Numbered from the stretch's first letter, positions 24,501 to 37,500 are shown. The stretch is 64,000 bases of DNA from Tuctoria greenei (GCA_036927565.1 JAYESD010000001.1:252493097-252557096), one strand, 5' to 3'. The notes: generated from the letters alone by a model not told the origin. Program-made: numbers and translations.

Positions 24501-24713
24501 CTCAGGAGTATGCCAGCCGAGAAGCCAGCGCATGTGGGCCAGGTCAGCGGACCTGGACAGCCTGGACTTGGGCAAGATGCTCGCCATGAGGTTTGAAGGA
24601 GGAGGCTCTGGACGGGGAGATTGGGAGCTAGAGCGCATGAACTGGGCTTGAGAGCGCAGGGGTGCAGAGGCGGGAGAAAGGACCCTTAGGGGGAAAGTTC
24701 TCTTTTTATGCAC
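21577..24713 (-). pseudogene. E3 antisense ORF, Transposase_28-type (copy 1)
   Basis: Gene on the strand opposite to gag-pol, as in Tat elements. The N-terminal piece (24713 down to 23949, 254 codons) contains GEMVLFSSYVLAGFIPPAS, LQLHHLAPNSIAML and KLFRYFFVLR, which match the plant family annotated as 'putative gypsy type transposon' (Pfam Transposase_28). The middle is acidic and low-complexity. The C-terminal piece (22420 down to 21836) is a long coiled coil rich in Glu, Ala and Arg (LSLREAALAEREQELAA). The order is the same as in copy 2. It is broken by a frameshift near 24080, an in-frame stop near 23827 and others, and by long G-runs (22583-22599, 23189-23203). The role of this protein is unknown. 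Confidence 0.8.
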
Positions 24714-25123
24714 CTCTGCAGGCCAACAGGCGCAAAAGTGTGAATCGCCGTAGCCTCATTAGAAGAGCAATGGTCCCGCATAGGCAATGACATGAGGGCC
24801 CGGGTCGCTCGACAAAGAAGGCAAGTCGGGTGGCTAGCTATGCGGGAGGTAACTCGGCGGTTTCCGAAAGGGCAAAAGCAGCAGAAGTGCAGGAGCCACC
24901 TTGGGAAACATCGCAGTTAAAGAACGATTGAAGGCAGGTGTCATGTCAGGCGGCGCCTGTTCAATACCTTCACTTACCAGAATGGGACACATCGCCACAA
25001 CGGCAGGGGCGTGTCGCCTGTGGAACTGCCCCGAAGTGGAATCGAAAGAGTTGCGCGGGAAGAAAAGGAAGAAGACCCCACCTGCAGTATCGACGACTCT
25101 CCCGAGGTGGGCTCGGGGGCCAC
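24714..25123 (+). other. E3 3' untranslated region and polypurine tract
   Basis: On the minus strand this is the promoter/leader side of the antisense gene. On the plus strand it ends in the purine-rich GAGGTGGGCTCGGGGGCCAC just before the LTR, the likely polypurine tract (about 25103-25119). Confidence 0.6.
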
Positions 25124-26375
25124 TGTCGGTACCCCGCAGACCGGGTACCCCCGCGCACAGGGAGAAAACCGCTAAAGACCCTGCCTCTAATTAAGAGGCC
25201 GAATCCGAGGCTGCCACGTCGTGGAGGGAAGGACCAGATCCTACCTCTCTGCCGGGGGAGGCTACCAAGCTGCCACGTGGCCGGCAGAAATGGACCCTTG
25301 CCTCCCAGCTGAGGCGGGCTCTGGAGCTGCCATGCGGTCAATCGAGACCTCGGGACCAGGCCCGCGCCCTCGCAGGGAAAGGCACCGGAACTACCACGTG
25401 TCCTGCAGGGCTCAGCCTCCACGCCTCCATAGGGGTGGGCTTCGGATGCACCACGTGGCCTGTTCCGTCAAGTGCTCGACTCCCCACAGAGGCAGGCTCT
25501 GGCGCAACCACGTGGCGGATGGCCGACTCAGCGCAGTAGGCCGCCACGCGGTCAATCGGGACCTCGGGACCAGGCCCGCGCCCTCGCAGGGAAAGGCACC
25601 AGAACTACCACGTGGCCTGCAGGGATGAGCCTCCACCCCTCCATAGGGGTGGGCTCCGGATGCACCACGTGGCCTGTCCAGTCAAGTGGTACACTCCCCA
25701 CAAAGGCAGGCTCCAGCGCAACCACGTGGCGGATGGCCCACTCAGTGTGGTAGGAAGCCGCAGTAAAGGAAGGCGTGCGCTGCTCAGATAGGCATTAAGT
25801 ACACGTGCCTTCCCCAGGCAAGCTGAGTCGCGCATGCGAAGGTCAAGGCTCCAGTGTCCTGTCTTGTCCAAGTAGCCGGTAGAGACCCACGCTGCAAGAT
25901 GGACGAACGGGCCGCGAGGACAAGACGGACGGGACGTGCACTACCATCATCACCAACTATGTGTAGCCCTGGCGCACGACGCAATGGGATGGGCATTGAC
26001 ACCCCTGACAAAGGGAAGTAGATAGCAATTAATCCTAGATCTTGTATAGGATTTGGCTCTCCCCAGGACCACCTGTCGGGTCCTAGGGCCCACCTTGTGA
26101 CTGCAGAGTTCTTGAACTATAAAGGGACTCTGCAAACGAACTTGGCAAGGGATCGAAAATTTAGACGAAGACTCATACACGCTCAAGCAAGGCAATACAC
26201 AAACACTCCCGTGGATGTAGGGTGTTATGCTCCGGCGGCCCGAACCATGTAAACCCTTTGTGTTCATCATCCTGCTGCGTTCGATCTCCTGGGACTAGCC
26301 CTCGTGAATCCAAAGAACCTACGCGGGCTGCTCTCTAAGCAGGTCCGGGGGAAGTGTCATTTACGACCTTCGACA
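25124..26375 (+). repeat. E3 3' LTR
   Basis: 1252 bp, TGTCGG...TTCGACA. A 214-bp block is tandemly duplicated (G-box 25395 corresponds to 25609). This gives seven CACGTG cores at 25274, 25395, 25452, 25509, 25609, 25666 and 25723. TATA at 26117. It is followed by GACAC (26376-26380) and then E2 sequence. Confidence 0.92.
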
Positions 26376-26380
26376 GACAC

Positions 26381-29300
26381 CCTGGCCTTCTCCTCCAAGC
26401 GAAACTTCTCGTTGATCACCTATCATCATGTTCCTATCGACATGATATGCATATAAGTAATTAAGTAATTAAGTAATTTAATAATAGACTCCACGAGGTT
26501 GTGTAAACTCTAAGAATGAGGAGTTTGACTAGGAAGGACAGATATGCCTTTGTTTTAGGGGTAATCAGAGGATGAGTCAAGGTGGACATAGTAGTGTCGG
26601 TATGAACTGAAAGGTACAACATAAAGCTACATTGCAACTTAGCATACCACACTTAAAGCTATGCCACGCGAGATCGACAATTCTGAATGGTGAAGAAGTG
26701 TTGGATAGAGAAGTGTAAGGACGACCCAAAAATTAAGGTGGGACATCGAAAGCTTGAGTATGAGTGGAGTGTACAAGATGAAGGTCGCAATTTAGCAGTC
26801 GACCAATGAACTTGACTTAACTCATAAAGGAGTAAACCTAGTTAAGTGAGCAGTGCTATCGTAGGGTCCTGACTTAGGATGCACCATGATGGAACCTAAT
26901 GACACTTGGGACTGAATTGGGATCAACATGGCTTGGACTTAAGAAGTCATTACAAGCACTGTTAACCTAGCATGAGTACCAAGACAACGTCAAATGACTT
27001 TTAGGTAAAGTAGTTTCTACGGCAAGCTTCTCGAGCATCGTTCAAGTGCTTACACGACGACACTAATATAGTGTCTCCCGCAAGCCTGTCCAGGTGAGCT
27101 CGGTAAGCTCTCGGGACTTAAACATGATGCAAGACCTTGTCGTGAAGGCAGGATTTGCCATCTCGAGAAGATCGTCTTAGTGACGTCCATACCAACCCGG
27201 ACTCGTCAATGGGGTGAGCGGAATCCCAAACACCACCTTGTGAGTCTTAAGGCTAGTGATGTCGACTCGGTTGTTGACAAGCGACTCGACGAACCTGTCG
27301 TCGATGAAGTGGTACACCAAGTTAACCAATCCTGTGATTGGTTAGGGAACATCCTCGAGACAACCAAGGAACTCTTATCCAAGGTTTTGCCTTGGTCTAG
27401 TTTTCCTTGTCGGTCGCAATGTTCTCGCTTTACTTAACCATAGGTCATCGGTGATCACCAACCCACCTGATTTGACCTAGAAGGCATTTTCATGGAGCAT
27501 CTAGATTACACCTAGGACTCGATCACTCTCACCTCGACTAAAACCTAATTTGGCTTGACAACTATTGTCCGACGAGTCGTGCTTGTGTTCCAGCACCACA
27601 CACATCACGAGCATCCTTCATCTCGATGCCAGGGCACGATGACAGCTCGGAGCGTCACGACGACGTCAGGAGGTCAACGACGTCTACGCGGCTCATGGTG
27701 GAGCATCAGGAGCACGCACGGACAAGCTAACACGATACAAACGACACAGGAGGTCAACTTAGAGATTTCTATAGGAATGACATAAGGCGGAACATGGACG
27801 TATGACTTGACGACACGAGAGTACCATTAGGGGTCACGACTAACGGACTTCGATGACGTCAAGCAAGGTATTTCAGGGCAAGGCTCACCTTGTAGGCATT
27901 TTGCCGAACATCTTGGGTGTGTACTTGATTTCCGTCGCTTCATCACCATTCAAAGGGCATCTTGGCGCTTAGGCTTGTCGGTCGCAACATAATTCTACCG
28001 CTGCATCACACACCAGTTCTAAACATCAACAAAGTTGGTTCTTTCCTTGTAAGCATTTCATCGAACACCTTAGCTGCAGTCACTAATCTAATCAATCAAA
28101 AACAATCTGAGCTAACCTTGGACCAGTGGTCGATACTAGTGTGTCAACAACGTGTTCCCGAATCCTGTGCATCTCATTCATAACTTGCTTTGCTTTCAAG
28201 ACCTAGCCACAGCGCAGAACGCCGCGACGACACGATCAAGGTGACGGCGTTGGCTGAAGCAGCCATCGAAGCAATACAAGCACCCACATGGACTTGCCGG
28301 TGACGCAACGGTGGTGAGGCATGGTGTCGAGGGTGGTGCAGTACCCACAAGGCACTGGCGAGTTGAGGAGGCGGCGGCACGGAGCACGACCAGCAAGCTG
28401 TAGGGGCCGGGCGCAGTTGCAGCCAAGGCGCGTCAAGCTAGGCTAGGGCGCGCCGAAGCACGGGGCAGCACGGCTGGGAGAGGGCGAGCCGGCGTACCGT
28501 GGTGGCCGGAGGGAAACGGAAGGCATGGGAGGTTCGCGGCCAGGAGGAGTGCCTGGGCAGCGGTGTGGCGGCTGGGCGAGCAGCGCGCAGGGGCAGCGAC
28601 GCGGCCGCGGAGGGGGTGAACGTGGCGCCAACCGAGGCAGGCGGACGACGGGGGCTCAGGGTTCAGGCGCTGGCAGCGACTTGGAGCATGGGCGGTAGTG
28701 CTGCTCGGGGCGCCATGGACAGGAGCTAGGAGGGAGCTGGGTCGGCGGCGTGTAGAGGCTGGGAACGGCGCGGCCGGGGCGAGCGCGGGCGTGTGGCGGC
28801 CGTCTTGGGGTGGTGCAGTCGCCGTGGGGCGGAGTGCCGGCGTCGTGGCGCAGGTGCCGGAGGGAGAGGCGCGCGGGCCGACGGGAGGAGTGGCGCGGTG
28901 ATAAGGACCGAGAGAGAGAAGTGAAGTTGGTTTTGTGGCCATGAGGATAGACATGACATGTGGGACCCACTCCAATTTTTCCCCTTATCCACTTCATTCC
29001 ATATGCAAAATATCTCCATCCATTGAGTAGCTTACCAGTGGGGCCCACCTTTTCTTAGTTGACATGTGGGTCCCACTCTCTTCTCCCTTCTCTTTTCAAA
29101 ATTCAAATGGAGCTAGCAGACATGCTTTAAAAATATTCAACATCGGCCCAATGACTAAATAAAATGTGGAGAATTTTATGGTGCAATCAGATTTCAGAAC
29201 TGAGTAAGTTAAATTTCGAACTCAGGTTTGAATTTAAATTCAAGCGGTGATACTTGATTCAATGAAATAAATGGTAGATTAGGTTCAAAAAATCCTGAAA

Positions 29301-29733
29301 CTTTAGAGTTAACCTTTTTGAACCATAAGGGACCTCAGGAAAAATTTGGATTGGATTTGGACAAAGTTAAGTAGAAAGTTTAAATTTGAAGTCGACTCTA
29401 ATTAGATTCTCAGTACGTGTCCAATAAATGGAAAATGTGCTTCAAAAATTTTGAAACTTTACCGAGAGTCTATTGGGAATATTAGAAGGTCATGGAAAAA
29501 TTTACAGCCTTAGATTTGAATTCTTTTGAATATCCCATTTTAGGGTTGGAATAATTCCTTTTTCTTTCTCTCCATTTTGTTTTCTTTTCTCCTTTAATTT
29601 TTCATTGAAAATGTGAATACCTGGAAATTAAGGATTTTACCCCTTAAGTTCCAAATACATTAGCAACCATGTTCTATATGTAAATTTTTAACAGGTTCCT
29701 ATTTTTAGTGAACATTGGTTAACTCATATGGTT
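26381..29733 (-). repeat. E2 left LTR, continuation (duplication unit 1)
   Basis: It resumes the E2 LTR at CCTGGCCTTC and is collinear with 34538-37890 and, except for a deletion, with 55512-57700. A GC-rich block (28200-28910) yields long open frames on both strands (for example 28433-28975 minus), but these are composition effects. It ends at the duplication junction inside CATATGGTTCA. Confidence 0.85.
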
Positions 29734-32700
29734 CAAGCGCCCGGGGAGCCCTCAGCCGCTCCGCTGGAACCATGAGGCGATGAGCGCCACCGCATCCGAA
29801 AGTTTAGACATGGCAGCCTCTTCCCTCTCGGCGATGGGCCCCTCGAGGACTGGCTACAGATGGGCGTCGGGGTACCAGCTCCGGAAGTAGGACAAGATGT
29901 GCGTCGCCACCTCCTTCACCAGCATCTTCCCTTCGGCCTCCAACTGGTTCTCGATGACAGCCCGCAGCGCCCGCATCTTTGAGTTGGTGGAGTCAAGCGC
30001 TGGGAACACCTGACTCACCTCCTGCGCCGGCTCCCCCACGCACTGGGCTGAAGCCGAGCAGCACCGGAGCTGAGTCGGCACTGCCAAGGAACTCCCAGAC
30101 CTTCCGGGCCTCAGCGGAGCGCGTCGCCCGGAGCTCCTCCACCTCCTGCTGGGCCACCGCCAACGCCCGGGGGTCGCCATCCAGGAACCGCTTCTCCTTG
30201 GCTGCCAGGGCCCTCTCGCGCTCGCCGACCCCCTTCTCACTGCGGTCCAAGTCACCCTCCTTGGGGGCGATGCTGAACTTGCGGTCCAGGAGGGCCTGTC
30301 GCTCAACGGACTAGGCTTGCTGCGCCTCAGCCACAACGGCTTCCCGGCGGTCTAGCTCGGCGGCGCGGACTCTCGCCCCTTCCTGCTTGAGGATGAGCCC
30401 GCGGCAGGTCGCCTCCACCTCGGCTTTCTTCGCCGCCAGCTCCTGCTCCCGTTCGGCTAGAGCAGCCTCTCGGAGGGACAGTAGGTGCTGAAGGTCCTCG
30501 CAGGACTGGAGGCGGGAGCTGGCCTCAGCGTGGATAGCCTCGGCGTCTGCCTTCAGCTTCTGGGTGACGGCGTCCAGCTGGGCGATGAGGTCGTGCTCCT
30601 ACTCGAGGATCTTCATCTCCTCCTGAACAACCGCCTCCCGCTGGGCCGCTCGGCTCTTCGCCAGCCGGGTCCGCGCCTCCAGGGTCCTCGTCCATTCCCA
30701 AAGTCGGTCGTCCTCGTCTTCAAGCCGCCCTTTCTCCCGGGGGGGGGGGGTGGCGCCTGGGCCTGCCGGAAGCCGGAGTAGGCCACGGCCATAGCCTCAG
30801 ATAGGGGGAGAGGCTCCACCATAGTAGCGGGTCCCTGCCTCCCCACTTCTTCAATAGCATCCTCCATTTGGAGGACCACTGGGGAGACGGGGACCAGGGC
30901 CCCCTCCCCGACGGCAGCATCCGGGGCAGTGGCGCCAGCCGACGTAGCAGTGTCGGAGGGAGCAGCGGCATCGGCCGGCACGGAGTAGCCGGTGGATGCA
31001 GAGTCGTTGGCGGGTGCGACAGCGGTCGTCGGCGCGCGTAGCTGGGCTTTAGCAGCTGCTGCGGGGGTCTCAGGCACGGAGGCCCAGGGCACCCCGGCGG
31101 CAGCAGCTCAGTGCATCGGAGCAGGGCCCGAGGCTGCAAAAGATCCCCGCGAGCCGCCTGGAGCGGCAAACCCCCCAGCTGATGGGCCCGCGGGTGGAGA
31201 TGGAGTAGCTGTGGTGGCGTTGAAATCAAGCAAACTCAGATCATAAGAAAATGACATGGTAGGCGCACAGCAAAGAACACCCAAGGTAAAATCTGTGCAA
31301 GCTTACCGGGGGATGTTGAAGTTCCACCGCTTCATGAAAGGGTTGGGGGGGGGGGGGGGGTTCGGACTCCCCGAACCCACGGCGGGGGCCGCTGAGTGTG
31401 CTGGGGGCCCCAGTGGTGGTGGGGTCGGCAGCACCCCAAAGGTATGGTGCCCCTCCGAACGGATAGGGAACGCTGGGATCCCGTCGGCGTTGAGGAGCCT
31501 TCCCCTCTTGCGCGTGGAGGACTCGGGTGGCAAAGTGGCGCCATCGGCGCCCCCTGACGACGAGCTCGGCAGGGCTCCGGAGTCCTAACGAGGGGCAGAA
31601 GGGGCCGGCGGCAGCGATCGAGCACGCTTCTTGGGGGTCGGGTCCGGCAATGGAACCGGCACTTTCCCCTTCCCCTTGTCAGCAGAGGCGTCGACACCAC
31701 CCCATGGACGGTGTTGGGGCCCGCTCGAGGGGTCATCACTTGAAGAACTGTCGTCGCATAAGGGAGCCTCGCCTCCCTCAACGTTGTCGGCGATGTTGAC
31801 CCACTGGAACGGGTCCCCGATCTGGCACTGCGCTAGCCCAGACTCGTCGAGGGTCAGCATCATCTTCAGCAGTTGCCTCCTCAGCTCGGAGTCCGAGCAC
31901 AAGGGGCGGCAGGCCGACGGAAGAGCCAGTGCCTCAGGGGAGATGTCGTCGGGGCAGACCCGAGTCAGCATGTCGAGCAGCTGCTGCTCGCCCAGGTTGG
32001 AGTCGGGGCCGGTCTCGAGCCGGGTGCATTCTGACAGGCCGGTGAACATCCACGCCGGACGGGCGCGGTTCTGGAGCAGAGCTATGCGAAGGGACATGAT
32101 GCCCCTCAGCACCATGGCAGACGACAGCCCGTGGTCCACCAGCATCTGGATCCTCTCCAGCACTGGGTTGAACGCCTCCTCCAGCTCTGGGCGCTCCTCC
32201 CAGAATGACCGCTCGGAGTAGGGGATCCGGTGGGGAGGCACATCCGGTCGTGGTCCTCGACCTTGGCAATCATCCAATCTTCACACCACAGCTCCCACCG
32301 TGCTGAGTTGAAGGAAGCGATGTACCTCGTGGGGACCTTTGTCCGGTGCTGGAAGTAGTAGGCACCGAGGTGATCCTTCGAGGTCCTGCCGGTGGCCCTC
32401 AGTACAAAAAAGTACCGGAAGAGCTTCACCGACGGCATCACCCCCACAAACATCTCACAGAGGTGGGCGAAGACCACCAACATGGCGATCGAGTTCAGCG
32501 CGAGGTGGTGGAGTTGGAGGCCGAAGGTCTCTAGGAGCATGACAAGGAAGGCGGATGCTGGCGGGACGAAGCCGGCCAGCACGTACGACGAAAAGAGGAC
32601 CATCTCCCCGGCGGAGAGGATTAGTGGGAGCCTCCCAGGACAGAGCCACATCTCCCACTCAGGATTATGCCAGCCGAGAAGCCAGCGCATCTGGGCCAGG

Positions 32701-32870
32701 TCAGCGGACCTGGACAGCCTGGACTTGGGCAAGATGCTCGCCATGAGGTTTGAAGGAGGAGGATCTGGACGGGTAGATTGGGAGCTAGAGCGCATGAACT
32801 GGGCTTGAGAGCGCAGGGGTGCAGAGGCGGGAGAAAGGACCCTTAGGGGGAAAGTTCTCTTTTTATGCAC
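29734..32870 (-). pseudogene. E3 antisense ORF, Transposase_28-type (copy 2)
   Basis: Duplicate of the gene at 21577-24713, with the same N-terminal domain (32870 down to 32106, 254 codons), middle and coiled-coil parts. It is less damaged in the middle: 32277 down to 31585 is one open frame of 230 codons, where copy 1 has an in-frame stop. The C-terminal coiled coil is cut by a stop near 30313. The G-run at 30739-30749 is 11 long, against 17 in copy 1. It is separated from gag-pol by the duplication, so only the duplicated E3 LTR at 33281-34532 lies upstream of it. Confidence 0.8.
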
Positions 32871-33280
32871 CTCTGTAGGCCAACAGGCACAAAAGTGTGA
32901 ATCGCCGCAGCCTCATTAGAAGAGCAATGGTCCCGCGTAGGCAATGACATGAGGGCCCGGGTCGCTCGACAAAGAAGGCAAGCCGGGTGGCTAGCTATGC
33001 GGGAGGTAACTCGGCAGTTTCCGAAAGGGCAAAAGCAGCAGAAGTGCAGGAGCCACCTTGGGAACCATCGCAGTTAAAGAACGATTGAAGGCAGGAGTCA
33101 TGTCAGGCGGCGCCTGTTCAACACCTTCACTTACCAGAATGGGACACATCGCCACAACGGCAGGGGCGTGTGGCCTGTGGAACTGCCCCGAAGTGGAATC
33201 GAAAGAGTTGCGCGGGAAGAAAAGGAAGAAGACCCCTCCTGCGGTATCGACGACTCTCCCGAGGTGGGCTCGGGGGCCAC
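32871..33280 (+). other. Duplicated E3 3' untranslated region and polypurine tract
   Basis: Copy of 24714-25123 with scattered substitutions. Confidence 0.65.
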
Positions 33281-34532
33281 TGTCGGTACCCCGCAAACCG
33301 GGTACCCCCGCGCATAGGGAGACAACCGCTAAGGACCCTGCCTCTAATTAAGAGGTTGAATCCGAGGCTGCCACGTCGTGGAGGGAAGGACCAGATCCTA
33401 CCTCTCCGCCCGGGGAGGCTACCAAGCTGCCACGTGGCCGGCAAAAATGGACCTTCGCCTCCCAGCTGAGGCGGGCTCCTTAGCCGCCATGCGGTCAATC
33501 GAGACCTCGGGACCAGGCCCGCGCCCTCGTAGGGAAAGGCACCAGAACTACCACGTGGCCTGCAGGACTCAGCCTCCACGCCTCCATAGGGGTGGCCTTC
33601 GGATGCACCACGTGGCCTGTTCCGTCAAGTGCTCGACTCCCCACAGAGGCAGGCTCTGGCGCAACCACGTGGCGGATGGCCGACTCAGTGCGGTAGGCCG
33701 CCACGCGGTCAATCGGGACCTCGGGACCAGGCTCGCGCCCTCGCAGGGAAAGGCACCAGAACTACCACGTGGCCTGCAGGGATGAGCATCCACCCCTCCA
33801 TAGGGGTGGGCTCCGGATGCACCACGTGGCCTGTCCAGTCAAGTGCTACACTCCCCACAGAGGCAGGCTCCAGCGCAACCACGTGGCGGATGGCCCACTC
33901 AGTGCGGTAGGAAGCCGCAGTAAAGGAAGGCCTGCACTGCTCAGACAGGCATTAAGTACATGCGCCTTCCCCAGGCAAGCTGAGTCGCGCATGCGAAGGT
34001 CAAGGCTCCAGTGTCCTGTCTTGTCCAAGTAGCCGGTACAGACCAACGCTGCAAGATGGACGAACGGGCCGCGAGGACAAGACGGACGGGACGTGCACTA
34101 CCATCATCACCAACTATGTGTAGCCCTGGCGCACGACGCAATGGGATGGGCATTGACACCCCTGACAAAGGGAAGTAGATAGCAATTAATCCTAGATCTT
34201 GTATAGGATTTGGCTCTCCCCAGGACCACCTGTCGGGTCCTGGGGCCCACCTTGTGACTGCAGAGTTCTTGAACTATAAAGGGACTCTGTAGACGACCTT
34301 GGCAAGGGATCGGAAATTTAGACGAAGACTCATACACGCTCAAGCAAGGCAATACACAAACACTCCCGTGGATGTAGGGTGTTATGCTCCGGCGACCCGA
34401 ATCATGTAAACCCTTTGTGTTCATCATCCTGCTACGTTCGATCTCCTGGGACTAGCCCTCGTGAATTCAAAGAACCTACGCGGGCTGCTCTCTAAGCAGG
34501 TCCGGGGGAAGTGTCATTTACGACCTTCGATA
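33281..34532 (+). repeat. Duplicated E3 LTR
   Basis: Copy of 25124-26375, including the duplicated G-box block and TATA (34273). It ends TTCGATA, so the final CA is mutated. GACAC follows at 34533-34537. It came from the segmental duplication and not from a separate insertion, because its flanks are the same as those of the 3' LTR in unit 1. Confidence 0.9.
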
Positions 34533-34537
34533 GACAC

Positions 34538-37500
34538 CCTGGCCTTCTCCTCCAAGCGAAACTTCTCGTTGATCACCTATCATCACGTTCCTATCGACAT
34601 GATATGCATATAAGTAATTAAGTAATTAAGTAATTAAATAATAGATTCCACGGGGTTGTGTAAACTCTAAGAATGAGGAGTTTCACTAGGAAGGACATAT
34701 ATGCCTTTGTTTTAGGGGTAATCAGAGGATGAGTCAAGGTGGACATAGTAGTGTCGGTATGAACTGAAAGGTACAACATAAAGCTACATTGCAACTTAGC
34801 ATACCACACTTAAAGCTATGCCACGCGAGATCGACAATTCTGAATGGTGAAGAAGTGTTGGGTAGAGAAGTGTAAGGACGACCCAAAAATTAAGGTGGGA
34901 CATCGAAAGCTTGAGTATGAGTGGAGTGTACAAGATGAAGGTCGCAATTTAGCAGTCGACCAATGAACTTGACTTAACTCATAAAGGAGTAAACCTAGTT
35001 AAGTGAGCAGTGCTGTCGTAGGGTCCTGACTTAGGATGCACCATGATGGAACCTAATGACACTTGGGACTGAATTGGGATCAACATGGCTTGGACTTAAG
35101 AAGTCATTACAAGCACTGTTAACCTAGCATGAGTACCAAGACAGCGTCAAATGAATTTTAGGTAAAGTAGTTTCTACGGCAAGCTTCTCGAGCATCGTTC
35201 AAGTGCTTACACGACGACACTAATATAGTGTCTCCCGCAAGCCTGTCCAGGTGAGCTCGGTAAGCTCTCGGGACTTAAACATGATGCAAGACCTTGCCGT
35301 GAAGGCAGGATTTGCCATCTCGAGAAGATCGTCTTAGCAACGTCCACACCAACCCGGACTCGTCAATGGGGTGAGCGGAATCCCAAACACCACCTTGTGA
35401 GTCTTAAGGCTAGTGATGTCGACTCGGTTGTTGACAAGCGACTCGACGAACCTGTCGTCGATGAAGTGGTACACCAAGTTAACCAATCCTGTGATTGGTT
35501 AGGGAACATCCTCGACACAACCAAGGAACTCTTATCCAAGGTTTTGCCTTGGTCTAGTTTTCCTTGTCGGTCGCAACGTTCTCACTTTACTTAACCATAG
35601 GTCATTGGTGATCACCAACCCACCTGATTTGACCTAGAAGGCATTTCATGGAGCATCTAGATTACACCTAGGACTCGATCACTCTCACCTCGACTAAAAC
35701 CTAATTTGGCTTGACAACTATTGTCCGATGAGTCGTGCTTGTGTTCCAGCACCACACACATCACGAGCATCCTTCATCTCGATGCCAGGGCACGATGACA
35801 GCTCGGAGCGTCACAACGACGTCATGTGGTCAACGACGTCTACGCGGCTCATGGTGGAGCATCAGGAGCACGCACAGACAAGCTAACACGATACAAACGA
35901 CAAAGGAGGTCAACTTAGGGATTTCTATAGGAATGACATCAAGGCGGAACATGTACGTATGACTTGACGACACGTGGGTACCATTAGGGGTCACGACTAA
36001 CGGACTTCGATGACGTCAAGCAAGGTATTTCAGGGCAAGGCTCACCTTGTAGGCATTTTGCCGAACATCTTGGGTGTGTACTTGATTTCCGTTGCTTCAT
36101 CACCATTCAAAAGGCATCTTGGCGCTTAGGCTTGTCGGTCGCAACATAATTCTACCGCTGCATCACACACCGGTTCTAAACATCAACAAAGTTGGTTCTT
36201 TCCTTCTAAGCATTTCATCGAACACCTTAGCTGCAGTCACTAATCTAATCAATCTTGCACAATCTGAGCTAACCTTGGACCAGTGGTCGATACTAGTGTG
36301 TCAACGACGTGTTCTCGAATCTTGTGCATCTCATTCATAACTTTCTTTGCTTTCAAGACCTAGCCACAGCGCAGAACGCCGCGACGACACGATCAAGGTG
36401 ACGGCGTTGGCCGGAGCAGCCGTCGAAGCAATACAAGCACCCACATGGACTTGCCGGTGACGCAACGGTGGTGAGGCATGGTGTCGAGGGTGGTGCAGTA
36501 CCCACAAGGCACTGGCGAGTTGAGGAGGCGGCGGCATGAAGCACGACCAGCAAGCTGTAGGGGCCGGGCGCAGGTGCAGCCAAGGCGCGTCAAGCTGGGC
36601 TAGGGCGCGCCGAAGCACGGGGCAGCACGGCTGGGAGAGGGCGAGCCGGCGTACCGTGGTGGCCGGAGGGAAACGGAAGGCGTGGGTGGTTCGCGGCCAG
36701 GAGGAGTGCCTGGGCGGCGGTGTGGCGGCTGGGCGAGCAGCGCGCAGGGGCAGCGACGCGGCCGCGGAGGGGGTGAACGTGGCGCCAACCAAGGCAGGCG
36801 GACGACGGGGGCTCAGGGTTCAGGCGCTGGCAGCGACTTGGAGCATGGGCGGCAGTGCTGCTCGGGGCGCCATGGACAGGAGCTAGGAGGGAGCTGGGTC
36901 GGCGTGTAGAGGCTGGGAACGGCGCGGCCGGGGCGAGCGCGGGCGTGTGGCGGCCGTCTTGGGGTGGTGCAGTCGCCGTGGGGTGGAGTGTCGGCGCCGT
37001 GGCGCAGGTGCCGGAGGGAGAGGCGCGCGGGCCGACGGGAGGAGTGGCGCGGTGATAAGGACCGAGAGAGAGAAGTGAAGTTGGTTTTGTGGCCATGAGG
37101 ATAGACATGACATGTGGGACCCACTCCAATTTTTCCCCTTATCCACTTCATTCCATATGCAAAATATCTCCATCCATTGAGTAGCTTACCAGTGGGGCCC
37201 ACCTTTTCTTAGTACTGAGGATCAGTATGACATGTGGGTCCCACTCACTTCTCCCTTCTCTTTTCAAAATTCAAATAGAGCTAGCAGACATGCTTTAAAA
37301 ATATTCAACTTTGGTCCAATGACTAAATAAAATGTGGAGAATTTTATGGTGCAATCAGATTTCAGAACTGAGTAAGTTAAATTTCGAACTCAGGTTTGAA
37401 TTTAAATTCAAGCGGTGATGCTTGATTCAATGAAATAAATGGTAGATTAGGTTCAAAAATCCTGAAACTTTAGAGTTAACCTTTTTGAACCATAAGGGAC

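Larger units (their letters stand above)
13162..26375 (+). mobile_element. E3: Tat-lineage (RIRE2-like) Ty3/gypsy retrotransposon
   Basis: Plus-strand element: 5' LTR 13162-14197, primer site, gag, protease, reverse transcriptase, RNase H, a second RNase H, integrase, a spacer with a 70-bp repeat, a large antisense ORF, then the 3' LTR 25124-26375. The GACAC target duplication sits at 13157-13161 and 26376-26380. The uninterrupted target is visible in the right LTR of E2 near 55501-55516. The double RNase H and the antisense gene between pol and 3' LTR are hallmarks of the Tat lineage. All ORFs are broken. LTRs differ at several percent by eye, so it is clearly older than E4. Confidence 0.92.

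Noticed and set aside
25395..25728. CRISPR-like regular spacing
   Set aside because: 57-bp degenerate tandem repeats without unique spacers, in a eukaryotic LTR.
27180..27437. 85-codon frame repeated at 35397-35594 and 56368-56565
   Set aside because: Part of the E2 LTR in all three places; short, and with no domain.
28433..28975. 180-codon minus-strand frame (and its copy at 36590-37129)
   Set aside because: It lies in the GC-rich block of the E2 LTR, is Pro/Ala/Arg/Ser-rich, overlaps open frames in all directions, and the equivalent region is simply deleted in the right LTR.
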